Origin: Catenulispora pinisilvae
Lineage (GTDB): Bacteria; Actinomycetota; Actinomycetes; Streptomycetales; Catenulisporaceae
Length of the DNA: 64,000 nt
Assembly (NCBI RefSeq): GCF_015356865.1
Contig: NZ_JAAFZA010000014.1
Location: 1 to 64,000, forward strand
Direction: 5' to 3'
The position numbers were made by a program, and so were the translations under genes. The notes beneath the pieces are model-generated. The model was not told the DNA's origin, did no database searches, and worked only from the letters and a program-made list of their open reading frames with translations. Shown in pieces: positions 8,819 to 15,995 of the stretch; within the stretch, counting starts at the first letter, position 1, and the number at the start of each line of letters is the position of its first letter.

Positions 8819-10321
8819 ATGGCGGATTCGGGTGTGGAACCGGTGGCCCGGTGGGCGACCGTTCCGGGGCGGCCGCCGGTGGCCTGGCGTGCGGTGGCGG
8901 TGGTGGCCGTCGTCGCCGTGGCGGTGCACCTGGCGGTGGCGACCCGCTTCGGCTGGCACCGCGACGAGTTCTACTACGTGCTCTGCGGCCGGAGCCCGGC
9001 CTGGGGCTACGTCGACCAGCCCCCGGTGGCTCCGGTCCTGGCCCGGCTGGCCGCCGCGCTGCCCGGCGGCGTCCTGCCGCTGCGAGTGGTCGCGATCGCG
9101 GCGCAGGCCGGCTGTGTGCTGCTGACAGCGGTCCTGGCGGCCGAGTTCGGCGGCCGGCGGCGGGCCCAGCTGCTGGCCGCCGCCGCGACCGCCGCCAGCC
9201 CGGTCTTCGTGGCCGCGTCGCTGCTGTTCGGCACCACCGTGCTGGACCAACTGGCCTGGGTGGCGGTGCTGGTGCTGGTCGCGCGGGCGCTGCGGCTGGG
9301 AAGCGTCCGGGCCTATCTGGCCGCCGGCGCGGTGGCCGGGATCGGGCTGGAGACCAAGGACACCATCGCCGTGCTGCTGCTCGGTATCGGCCTGGGCCTG
9401 GCCCTGTTCCGGCGCGATGCGCTACGCGGACCGGGGCCCTGGCTGGCCGGAGCCCTGGCGGTGCTGATCGCCGTGCCCAATCTGCTCTGGGACGCCCGGC
9501 ATCAGTGGGCGAACTTCCACATGGCCCAGGTCCTGGCCGAGCAGGAGGGCGGCGCGTCCGGGGCGCTGACCCACCTGCCGACCATGGCGCTGCTACTGGC
9601 CGGGCCCCCGCTCGTCGGACTCTGGGTGCTCGGGGTGCGCCGGCTCGCGACGTCGGCCGGGCGCGACCACCGCTGGGTCCTGGTCGCCACGGTGGTGGCC
9701 GTGGTGGTGTTCACCGCCGCCGGCGGTCGCCCGTACTACCCGGCCCCGGCCCTGACCGCGCTGTTCGCGGCCGGGGCGGTGCAGGTGGAGGCGGCCGCCA
9801 CGGCGCGCGGCCGGATCTGGTGGCCGGCCGCCGTCGCCGGCTCCGGGCTGCTCGCGGTGATCGTGGGGCTGCCGGTCCTCCCGGTGGCCGCCGATACCGA
9901 CCTGCGCTCGGTCAACCCGCAGGTGATGGAGACCTACGGCTGGCCCTCGTTCGTCGCCACGGTGCAACAGGCCTCTGCGAAGCTGCCCGCCGGGACGCCG
10001 ATCTTCACCAGCAACTACGGCGAGATCGGCGCGCTGACCATCCTCGGCCCGGCCGACGGCCTGCGGCGCCCGGTGTTCAGCGGACACAACCAGTACGCGC
10101 TCTCCGCGCCGCCCGGCACGCCGAACACCGTGCTGTGTGTGGGCCAGTGGAGCGCCGCGTTCCTGCGCCGCTTCTGGTCGCAGGTCACCGAGGTCGCGCC
10201 GATCAGCCTGCCGCACGGGCTCCGCGACCAGGAGACGACCCAGCACGCCGCGGTCTACGTGTGCAGCCGGCCGCACGGGTCGTGGGCCGCGATGTGGCCC
10301 GGCCTGCGTCACCTGGACTGA
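8819..10321 (+). CDS. GT39-family membrane glycosyltransferase
   Basis: This 500-residue polytopic membrane protein resembles the ArnT/PMT-type GT39 superfamily (PMT_2). These enzymes use polyprenyl-phosphate sugars as donors on the outer face of the membrane. The first loop carries the family pattern WHRDEFYYVLCGR followed by WGYVDQPPVAPVLARL at residues about 40-75. The acidic HRDE is the expected catalytic/metal-binding site. Many hydrophobic segments follow (roughly 95-300), then a soluble C-terminal part with conserved-looking NYGEIGAL. ATG 8819 is chosen because GAGG lies just upstream. The acceptor is unknown. It is separated from the PKS by a hairpin and is probably not a biosynthetic gene of the cluster, although a glycosylation role cannot be excluded. 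Confidence 0.82.
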   Translation: MADSGVEPVARWATVPGRPPVAWRAVAVVAVVAVAVHLAVATRFGWHRDEFYYVLCGRSPAWGYVDQPPVAPVLARLAAALPGGVLPLRVVAIAAQAGCVLLTAVLAAEFGGRRRAQLLAAAATAASPVFVAASLLFGTTVLDQLAWVAVLVLVARALRLGSVRAYLAAGAVAGIGLETKDTIAVLLLGIGLGLALFRRDALRGPGPWLAGALAVLIAVPNLLWDARHQWANFHMAQVLAEQEGGASGALTHLPTMALLLAGPPLVGLWVLGVRRLATSAGRDHRWVLVATVVAVVVFTAAGGRPYYPAPALTALFAAGAVQVEAAATARGRIWWPAAVAGSGLLAVIVGLPVLPVAADTDLRSVNPQVMETYGWPSFVATVQQASAKLPAGTPIFTSNYGEIGALTILGPADGLRRPVFSGHNQYALSAPPGTPNTVLCVGQWSAAFLRRFWSQVTEVAPISLPHGLRDQETTQHAAVYVCSRPHGSWAAMWPGLRHLD

Positions 10322-10334
10322 ACCCGGCGCGGCA

Positions 10335-10527
10335 CTAGGGCGTGTTTGAGAAGTCGGGTGGGTAGTGTCCCGCAGGTGATGAGCAGGTCGAGCGCGACGG
10401 CTCAGCGGCAAGCATGGCAAGACGGGCGGCCTGCCTCATCCTGGTTGGCTGTGGCTGGTCGTCTGGCGCAGCCAGGCGCCGGACGATCAGGCGTCGCGCC
10501 CCGCCCGACTTCTCAAACACGCCCTAG
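10335..10527. mobile_element. 193-bp MITE-like inverted-repeat element
   Basis: A perfect 24-bp terminal inverted repeat (10335-10358 against 10504-10527) encloses about 145 bp without a gene. Both ends are CTAG followed by GGCGTGTTTGAGAAGT. CTAG fits the YTAR target of IS5-group insertion sequences, and such GTTTGAGAA ends are seen on actinomycete IS elements (family knowledge; the exact parent IS is not identified). It lies between the stop codons of the convergent glycosyltransferase and thioesterase genes, where its hairpin potential could also serve as a bidirectional terminator. Confidence 0.75.
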
Positions 10528-10536
10528 ACGCTCACC

Positions 10537-11286
10537 TCAGCCGCGCGCCGGGCCGAAGTACCCCTTCAACACCGCCATGACCTCGGCCGGGCGCTCGCTG
10601 AGGAAGAAGTGTCCGCCCTGGAAGACATGGAACTCGAACCCGCCGGAGGTGTGCTGCTCCCAGGCCCGCGCCTCATCCAGCGTCGTCTTCGGGTCACTGT
10701 CGCCGGTCAGCACCGATATCGGGCAGCTCACCGAGACGTCGGGCCCGCAGCTGTACCGCTCCACCGCCGTGTAGTCGGCGCGAAGGGCGGGCAGCGAGGC
10801 ACGCATCAGCTCCTCGTCGTCGAGCAGCATCGAGGCGGTGCCGTTCATCTTCCGCAGCTCGGCCAGGATCCCGTCGTCGTCGAGCAGGTGGATCTGCTCA
10901 TCCCGACGCGTAGCCGGCCCCCGCCGCCCCGAGGCGACGATCCGCACCGCGGGCCGCCCGTCGGCTTCCAACCGCTGAGCCACCTCGAACGCCAACACCG
11001 CGCCCAAACTGTGCCCGAACAGCGTGGTCGGCGACTCCGGCTGCTTCCGCAGCACATCAGTCAGCTGATCAGCGAGCTCCGCCATATCCGTGATGGGCGG
11101 CTCCGACCGCCGCTCCTGCCGCCCGGGATACTGCACCGCGACGACATCCACACCCTGTCCCAGCCCCAACGCCACCGGCCGGAAGAACGGCGCCGACCCA
11201 CCGGCATGCGGAAGGCAGACCAGGCGCGCGGGCGCGTCCCGCACAGGCAGGTAGCGGCGACACCACAGGGATTCCTCAGAAGACAT
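10537..11286 (-). CDS. Type II (editing) thioesterase
   Basis: This 249-residue alpha/beta hydrolase belongs to the GrsT/RifR family. Such free-standing enzymes remove stalled or mis-primed acyl groups from carrier-protein arms of PKS and NRPS lines in the cytoplasm. The nucleophile motif is GHSLG with Ser93, the acid is in GDSD (Asp196/Asp198), and the His is in GGHFF (His226). The N-terminal LPHAGGSAPFF and YPGRQERR motifs are typical of the family. Full family length is present. It faces the PKS-side genes convergently and is not in the NRPS operon, so it may serve the PKS, the NRPS, or both. Confidence 0.93.
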   Translation of the reverse strand: MSSEESLWCRRYLPVRDAPARLVCLPHAGGSAPFFRPVALGLGQGVDVVAVQYPGRQERRSEPPITDMAELADQLTDVLRKQPESPTTLFGHSLGAVLAFEVAQRLEADGRPAVRIVASGRRGPATRRDEQIHLLDDDGILAELRKMNGTASMLLDDEELMRASLPALRADYTAVERYSCGPDVSVSCPISVLTGDSDPKTTLDEARAWEQHTSGGFEFHVFQGGHFFLSERPAEVMAVLKGYFGPARG

Positions 11287-11540
11287 GCCGCTCCAGGTGA
11301 GAGATCCGACGATGGCACGCCGACCCTAACCAGAACCCTGATGCACTGGCAATCACCCGCGCCCAACTGCCCCGGCGGCAGTTGAACGCCGAGCCACGCC
11401 CCGAACCTCCCCGAGTTGATCGAGCGCCCATCGGAAAGCATCATGCTACGAACAGTCGCTCATCCACGAGATGCTGAGAAGCAGCGGACCAACGCCACCC
11501 GCCAGGCCCGAAGAAAGGCGCAACCAGTGAGGGGATCCAA
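11287..11540. other. Divergent intergenic region
   Basis: These 254 bp separate the thioesterase gene (minus) from the DUF1707 gene (plus) and must hold both promoters. I see no open frame with coding character and no clear operator. GAGGGG at about 11528 is the probable ribosome-binding site of the plus-strand gene. Confidence 0.5.
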
Positions 11541-12119
11541 ATGAGCGAGTCCACGGGGCATCCCCTGCAGCGGGTAAGCCATGACGACCGCGAAATGGCC
11601 GCCGAACGACTGCGCGCCGCAGCCGGCGACGGCCGCATCTCGCTGGAGGAACTGGACCGCCGGCTAGGCGCCGCCTTCACGGCAGCGACCTACGCCGACC
11701 TGGAATCCGTCACGGCCGACCTGCCGCCGACAGCCGTCGAGCTAGTGGCCGCCGAGGCAAACGGACGGCCGCTCCGCTTCGCGGTCAGCGGTGGATCCGT
11801 CGACAGGTTCGGGGAATGGGAGATTCCCGGCCGAATCGACCTCGAACTCAACCGCGCCACGTCAACGCTCGACTTCCGGGCTTCGGTGGTGCCCGCGACG
11901 GGGCTCCACATCGAAATCCACGCTCGCCGCAGTCGAATACGCCTTCTGGTATCACCAGACACATACGTCGACCTCGACAGCCTCGGCCGTCACGGGGCGA
12001 CGGTCGCGGACCGGTACGCCCGATCCGGCTCCGCGCGGGAGCTCCATGCGATCCGCGTGACCGGCGACCTCTACGACGGCAGCTTGCGAGTCTTTCGGCG
12101 GCCGTTCCAGATGTTCTAG
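11541..12119 (+). CDS. DUF1707 (SHOCT-like) domain protein
   Basis: The protein has 192 residues. Residues about 10-62 match the DUF1707 pattern: RVSHDDREMAAERLRAA, then GRISLEELDRRL, then TYADLESVTADLP. This small helical domain is common in actinomycetes and often fused to membrane or envelope-stress modules. The remainder (about 75-192) is predicted beta-rich and ends FRRPFQMF, and no transmembrane helix is evident. Its function is unknown. The TAG stop codon is part of the CTAG that opens the 697-bp foldback element, so the present C-terminus may have been set by that insertion. Confidence 0.8.
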   Translation: MSESTGHPLQRVSHDDREMAAERLRAAAGDGRISLEELDRRLGAAFTAATYADLESVTADLPPTAVELVAAEANGRPLRFAVSGGSVDRFGEWEIPGRIDLELNRATSTLDFRASVVPATGLHIEIHARRSRIRLLVSPDTYVDLDSLGRHGATVADRYARSGSARELHAIRVTGDLYDGSLRVFRRPFQMF

Positions 12120-12158
12120 TGCAGCGCCGCATTGATCTTTCGGGGGCTGAGTGGGGGG

Positions 12159-12323
12159 CTTTGGTCACCGGCTTTACGGGAGTCGGGTGTGAGGCCGGCG
12201 GTCGCGTGCGGGGCTTTGGTCACCGGCTTGAGGTGAGCCGGGTGTGAGGCCGGCGGTCGCGTGCGGGGCTTTGGTCACCGGCTTGAGGTGAGCCGGGTGT
12301 GAGGCCGGCGGTCGCGTGCGGGG
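12159..12323. repeat. 55-bp tandem repeat, three copies
   Basis: The unit begins CTTTGGTCACCGGCTT and contains GAGGCCGGCGGTCGCGTG. Anchors recur at 12159, 12214 and 12269 (and GAGGCC at 12191, 12246, 12301), exactly 55 bp apart. Copies 2 and 3 are nearly identical and copy 1 is slightly diverged. The opposite arm (about 12713-12780) has a single inverted copy. There are no unique spacers, so this is not a CRISPR array. Confidence 0.9.
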
Positions 12324-12332
12324 CTTAAAAGC

Positions 12333-12427
12333 GTTGTGAAAAAACCGCCAGATTTCGTCCGCCGGCTTCCCGAGGCCCGCGGCGGTCGCCCGGCAGGGCG
12401 GACAAAATCAGGCCGTTTTGTCACAAC
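12333..12427. repeat. 95-bp imperfect hairpin unit, left copy
   Basis: About 31 bp at each edge pair with a few mismatches: GTTGTGAAAAAACCGCC...TCCGCC on the left, its inverse ending GTTTTGTCACAAC on the right. It has the same length and the same edge sequences as the unit at 12610-12704, in opposite orientation. Confidence 0.75.
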
Positions 12428-12609
12428 ATGTGTGGTCCGCTTCCGAGAACGGGCAGTCCGGGCGTCAAGCCGGCCACGTCGCCGGCTGCCGGTCGCCCCC
12501 AGGGCGAGGTTCACAACCCTACGGCGCAAGGCGGGGACCGGCTGAGGTGACGGCGTACCCGGCCGCGGGCTTCGCGCGGTGCGGGACCCTGACTAACGCA
12601 AGCACACAT

Positions 12610-12704
12610 GTTGTTAGAAAACGGCCAGATTTTGGCCGCCGGACCTGCTTACCGCCGCCCGACAGCGTAAGTCAGCGGCCAAAATCTGGCGGTTTTTTCA
12701 CAAC
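12610..12704. repeat. 95-bp imperfect hairpin unit, right copy
   Basis: The edges are GTTGTTAGAAAACGGCC on the left and GGCGGTTTTTTCACAAC on the right, each followed inward by the AGATTTTGGCCGC motif, giving a long stem. Together with the left copy it forms the inner part of the foldback element. Confidence 0.75.
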
Positions 12705-12812
12705 GCTTTTAAGCCCCGCACGCGACCGCCGGCCTCCGTACCCGACTCACCTCAAGCCGGTGACCAAAACCCCCCACCCAACCCCCGAAAGATCGACGCG
12801 GCGCTGCACTAG

Positions 12813-13205
12813 TTAGAGCTGTACCGGTGATGTGCCAAGCGGATTGAGCATGGTGAAGCGCCAATCCCCGTCAGCATCGCGCCGTGCGATGTTGGCGGTG
12901 GTGCCGGTGGCGGTAACCCGCTCGCCTCCCGGGCCGTCGATCTCCATGGTCCAATCGGTGACCAACAGCGCCGTGTCGGCGCCGAGCAGTGTGTGCCGCT
13001 GCACATTGGTCAGCCTGCCGCCGGCGGCGACAGTCCCGCTGATCTCCGCGCGTAGCGCGTCATCGCCGGAGATGATCTCGCCGGCCACGGTGCGCATGCC
13101 CGCCCCGGGCGCGAACAACGCGAGAACGTCCTCAATGGCACCGGCGTTCAGAGTGTCCTGGAACAGGATCGGGAGCTTGGCGGGGTCGGTGATGCCAGTG
13201 GACAT
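12813..13205 (-). CDS. NTF2/SnoaL-like fold protein
   Basis: This 130-residue protein has the layout of the SnoaL-like / ketosteroid-isomerase-like group: an N-terminal helix with LFQDTLNAGAIEDVLALFAP, then beta strands through VTDWTMEIDG and a C-terminal WRFTMLNPLG. Members include cyclases, isomerases and small binding proteins, so no reaction can be named. ATG 13205 is preferred over the upstream in-frame ATG at 13352 because AAGGA lies 10 bases before it and the upstream residues look non-coding. It is divergent from the AraC-family regulator, which is its likely controller. Confidence 0.75.
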   Translation of the reverse strand: MSTGITDPAKLPILFQDTLNAGAIEDVLALFAPGAGMRTVAGEIISGDDALRAEISGTVAAGGRLTNVQRHTLLGADTALLVTDWTMEIDGPGGERVTATGTTANIARRDADGDWRFTMLNPLGTSPVQL

Positions 13206-13208
13206 GAT

Positions 13209-13250
13209 GTAAGGATCCTTACTTCTAGAGACTTCTTGAAACTTCTCGAA
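13209..13250. promoter_or_regulatory. Palindrome plus three 10-bp direct repeats, candidate AraC-family operator
   Basis: 13209-13222 is a perfect 14-bp palindrome (GTAAGGATCCTTAC) that also covers the ribosome-binding site of the minus-strand gene. It runs into ACTTCTAGAG, ACTTCTTGAA and ACTTCTCGAA (13221-13250), one helical turn apart. AraC-family proteins usually bind direct repeats spaced by whole turns, so the divergent regulator at 13330 is the natural candidate to bind here. This is an inference from position and pattern. Confidence 0.5.
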
Positions 13251-13329
13251 GCGGTTCTGCCGCTGCCTCCACGATGCCTTCGGTCTCCCCGGGCGGACGA
13301 GGTGCGGTTCGGTCTCGCGATGGTCGAAA

Positions 13330-14256
13330 ATGGACAGCGTGATCATCGACATCGCCTACGACAACCCGGACGGCTCGCACGCCGGCCTGGAGGTTCTGAC
13401 CTTCGAGGAGCTGAAGCCGCGGCTGAGGGGCGCGGTCACGCGCCGGCCGAGTCGCCTGGACTTCCACCAGCTCATGCTGGTGCGCGACGGCGAGGGCACC
13501 GCGATGGTCGATTTCGCCGACTACGAGTGCGCGCCGGGCACGCTGCTACACCTGCGGCCGGGCCAGGTCCAGAGGCTGCCCTACGACGCGGTCGGCCGGC
13601 CGGCGAACCTCGATGCCGTGCTGCTGCTGTTCACCCCCGACTTCCCGCCGCCGCCACTCCTGCCGGCGGCGGGCGCGGTGCTCGACGGGTTCGGCCCCGT
13701 CGCGTGGTCGCTGCCGCCGGACTGCTTCGGCGCGTTCGATCGCGCGGTGCAGGAGCTTGTCGCCGTGTATCGGACGTGGCGCGGCGCTCCGATCGCGCCC
13801 GCGGCCGGCCTCGACCTCACCGGCGCGCTGCTCCGCCAACTCCTCGGTGCCCTCGTTCTGCGTATGGCGGGCCTGTCGGATCCGGTTACAGCGGGCCTGT
13901 CGGATCCGGCCGTCGACCGCGACATGCCCGCGCCCATCGCCGAGGCGTACCTCGCGTTCCGCCGCGAACTTGAACGGTCCTTCGCCGCCACGCGATCCGT
14001 CGAGACGTACGCCGCGCGCCTGGGCTATGCCGCGCGAACCCTGACCCGCGCCTGTCAAGCCGCCACCGGCCGCACCGCGAAACAACTCGTCGACGCGCGC
14101 GTGATCCTCCAAGCCCAGCGCTTGCTCGCGCACACTGATCAGCCGATCTCGGTGATCGCCCACGCCCTGGGCTTCACGGAGGCCACCAACTTCGGCAAAT
14201 TCTTCGCCCGGGAGACCGGCCTTGCCCCCGGCGACTTCCGGTGCGCACAACGGTGA
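13330..14256 (+). CDS. AraC-family transcriptional regulator
   Basis: The protein has 308 residues. The N-terminal half (about 10-190) is a cupin-like effector domain (FHQLMLVRDGEG, APGTLLHLRPGQVQRLPY). The C-terminal 95 residues hold two helix-turn-helix motifs: VETYAARLGYAARTLTRAC, and ISVIAHALGFTEATNFGKFF with GLAPGDFR at the end, the conserved AraC signature. It probably regulates the divergent NTF2-like gene and itself. A 24-bp direct duplication at 13867-13914 gives the repeated residues AGLSDP in the linker between the two domains. The effector is unknown. Confidence 0.9.
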   Translation: MDSVIIDIAYDNPDGSHAGLEVLTFEELKPRLRGAVTRRPSRLDFHQLMLVRDGEGTAMVDFADYECAPGTLLHLRPGQVQRLPYDAVGRPANLDAVLLLFTPDFPPPPLLPAAGAVLDGFGPVAWSLPPDCFGAFDRAVQELVAVYRTWRGAPIAPAAGLDLTGALLRQLLGALVLRMAGLSDPVTAGLSDPAVDRDMPAPIAEAYLAFRRELERSFAATRSVETYAARLGYAARTLTRACQAATGRTAKQLVDARVILQAQRLLAHTDQPISVIAHALGFTEATNFGKFFARETGLAPGDFRCAQR

Positions 14257-14292
14257 CCGCGGGCTTGGCACGCGTTCGCCGCAGGCGATCGC

Positions 14293-15411
14293 TCAGTTCG
14301 CGAAAAGATCGGCGCTCCAGTGAGCGGGATCAGTGCCGAGTCCTTGAATGTGCGCGAGCAGGCCGTCGACCCCGCCGGGCAGCTCGGCGGCGGCGCGGGG
14401 GTCGGCCACGACGCAGATGTTCCAGCCGTCGGAGTCTTTGCACGCTGACGTGCCCCAGGTCCAGGGGCCTTGCGCCGTCCCGGTCGGCTCGACGAACACG
14501 TTGAGGCCGTCGCTGGCGGTGTTCAGCCCGATGTTCAGGTCGGAGGGGCCGGTGCGGCCGGGGGCGGGGTGGGTGAGCACGACTTGGTTGACGCCGAGCG
14601 CCGAGGGTGTCAGTCCCCTGATCTGGATCGGCAGTGGCAGGGGGGCCTGGCCCACCACGATGGTGCGGGCGACGTGTTCCAGGGTCGCGGCGGCGGTGGC
14701 GGGGTCCAGGGAGTCGCCGCTCACCGTGAGCCACTTGCCCGAAGGATCATGCCACATCAGGTCCGCCTGGCCGGGGACGACGCTCTGGCCTTTCCCCGCG
14801 ACCCAGTAGGCGGCCGTGCCGAGTCCGGCGACGGGGATCTTGGCGGACGTGGCTGCCGGTCCGGTGTCGCCGACCGCGAGGAACACCCTCGGTTGGCCCG
14901 CCGCCTTGCCCCGAGTGGTTCCGGCGGCGGCCGTGTAAGTGCCGGCGGACGGGCCTTCGCCGATGAAGGCCATTGCCTGCGGGAGCCAGCCGAATCTGGC
15001 CGGCACGCGAACGCCGCCGGTCTGTGCGATGCCCGGGCCCGGCGTGGACGACGCCGTAGACGGGCTGTGCGGTGCGCCGCCCGCCGTGGTCGGGGGCGAC
15101 GTTTGTCCGCCGGGCGCTACCTGCTGTCCGCCGGGCGTCACCTGCTGACCGGCGGGCAGCTGACCGGCCGCCGGCCGGCCGGCGCCGTGCGTCCCGGGCC
15201 CGGGGGAGTGGGCGATCGTGAGCACGGTGGCCGCGACGCCGAGTACTCCGACGGCGGCGGTGCCGGTCAGCGCCCGGTTGGCGCGGCGCCTGCGGAGCCG
15301 CAGGCGGTAGCCGTCGTCGCAGGCCTTGTACAGGTCGATGGTGGTGTCCGGGGCCGCCAGCTCGGTCAGGGCCGTCAGCTGGGAGCCGGGGTCTTCGGGC
15401 ATGCCTGTCAT
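14293..15411 (-). CDS. Membrane-anchored protein paired with ECF sigma factor, possible anti-sigma factor
   Basis: The protein has 372 residues. There is a short cytoplasmic N-terminus (about 1-45) with an Arg-rich stretch, one transmembrane helix (about 47-68, ALTGTAAVGVLGVAATVL), a Pro/Gln/Gly-rich low-complexity stalk (about 75-130), and an extracytoplasmic domain of about 240 residues with two Cys near the C-terminus. The topology and its position 80 bp downstream of an ECF sigma gene suggest an anti-sigma or sensor partner. No zinc-binding HxxxCxxC motif of classic ZAS anti-sigma factors is present, so this role is inferred from context only. Confidence 0.65.
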   Translation of the reverse strand: MTGMPEDPGSQLTALTELAAPDTTIDLYKACDDGYRLRLRRRRANRALTGTAAVGVLGVAATVLTIAHSPGPGTHGAGRPAAGQLPAGQQVTPGGQQVAPGGQTSPPTTAGGAPHSPSTASSTPGPGIAQTGGVRVPARFGWLPQAMAFIGEGPSAGTYTAAAGTTRGKAAGQPRVFLAVGDTGPAATSAKIPVAGLGTAAYWVAGKGQSVVPGQADLMWHDPSGKWLTVSGDSLDPATAAATLEHVARTIVVGQAPLPLPIQIRGLTPSALGVNQVVLTHPAPGRTGPSDLNIGLNTASDGLNVFVEPTGTAQGPWTWGTSACKDSDGWNICVVADPRAAAELPGGVDGLLAHIQGLGTDPAHWSADLFAN

Positions 15412-15432
15412 GGCGATTCCGCGCTTTCTCTG

Positions 15433-15471
15433 GGTCTTGTACAGAGGTCTTATGCACAGGTCTTGGGCAGG
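15433..15471. repeat. 13-bp direct repeats between sigma and partner genes
   Basis: GGTCTTGTACAGA, GGTCTTATGCACA and GGTCTTGGGCAGG stand head to tail, and a fourth degenerate copy (GTCTTGCGCAGG) follows nearby. They lie in the 80-bp gap between the sigma factor gene and the membrane-protein gene. No function is evident. Confidence 0.6.
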
Positions 15472-15491
15472 TCAAATACGTCTTGCGCAGG

Positions 15492-15995
15492 TCACAGGGA
15501 CGGCTGGGCCTGAAGGATCCGGCGCAACGCGTCCAAACCGCGCGCGGTCTGGCTCTTCACCGTGCCGGGGGAGCAGTTCAACTCCGCGGCGGTCTGCTCG
15601 ACCGAGAGGTCGCAGTAGTACCGCAGGACCACCGCCGCACGCTGCCGGGGCGGAAGCTTGGCGAGCGCGGCGCGCAGATCGAGCGCGGCATCGCTGTCGG
15701 GCGCGCGTTCGGGCAGGTCGAGCAGGACCCCGGTGTCGGCGGTCACGAGACGCTTCCACAGCGGACGCCGGGTCTCGTTGATGTACGCGTTGACGAGGAT
15801 CGTGCGCAGGTAGGCGTCGAGGTTGTCAGCGGAGCGGGCCTTGGGCCAGACGGCGTACAGCTTCGTCAGCGCGGTCTGCGCGAGGTCGTCGGCGTGGTGC
15901 CAGTCCTCGCACAGCAGGAACGCGATCCGGCGAAGCCACAGGACGCGCCCGGAGACGAACTCGATGAAGTCCCGGTCCGGGGTGTGTTCAGCCAT
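15492..15995 (-). CDS. ECF RNA polymerase sigma factor, actinobacterial SigE-like group
   Basis: This 167-residue protein has the two-domain layout of group 4 sigma factors. Region 2 is at about 10-75 (RIAFLLCEDWHHADDLAQTA, then LTKLYAVWPKA). Region 4 is at about 110-160, with the helix-turn-helix LSVEQTAAELNCSPGTVKSQ. The DWHHADDLAQT pattern is typical of the short SigE-type ECF group abundant in Streptomyces and relatives. It directs RNA polymerase to a small regulon, probably including its own operon. The downstream membrane protein is the likely regulator. Nothing in the sequence links it to the PKS or NRPS genes. Confidence 0.92.
   Translation of the reverse strand: MAEHTPDRDFIEFVSGRVLWLRRIAFLLCEDWHHADDLAQTALTKLYAVWPKARSADNLDAYLRTILVNAYINETRRPLWKRLVTADTGVLLDLPERAPDSDAALDLRAALAKLPPRQRAAVVLRYYCDLSVEQTAAELNCSPGTVKSQTARGLDALRRILQAQPSL

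Larger units (their letters stand above)
12116..12812. mobile_element. 697-bp non-coding foldback element
   Basis: The two ends are inverted copies: CTAGTGCAGCGCCGC at 12116 recurs inverted at 12798-12812, and the homology continues inward (GATCTTTCGGGGG, TTTGGTCACCGGCTT, GGCCGGCGGTCGCGTGCGGGG). Inside each arm sits a 95-bp imperfect hairpin (12333-12427 and 12610-12704), the two being inverted relative to each other around a 182-bp centre. No plausible gene lies within. The left arm is about 109 bp longer because of two extra 55-bp repeat units. It exactly fills the gap between two convergent stop codons. The likely nature is a non-autonomous foldback or MITE-like transposon; a large convergent terminator is the alternative. 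Confidence 0.7.

Noticed and set aside
8727-10338. Alternative frames over the glycosyltransferase (8727-9125, 8851-10338)
   Set aside because: Only the frame from 8819 shows the family motifs and hydrophobic segments; the others are Arg/Gly-rich shadows.
12159-12323. CRISPR array
   Set aside because: The 55-bp units are directly adjacent with no unique spacers, only three copies exist, and no cas genes are nearby. The 20-bp units at 58481 fail for the same reason.
12336-12816. Coding frames inside the foldback element (12336-12545, 12418-12816)
   Set aside because: They follow the palindromic structure and encode Arg/Pro-rich sequence with no motif; the inverted repeats explain the open frames.
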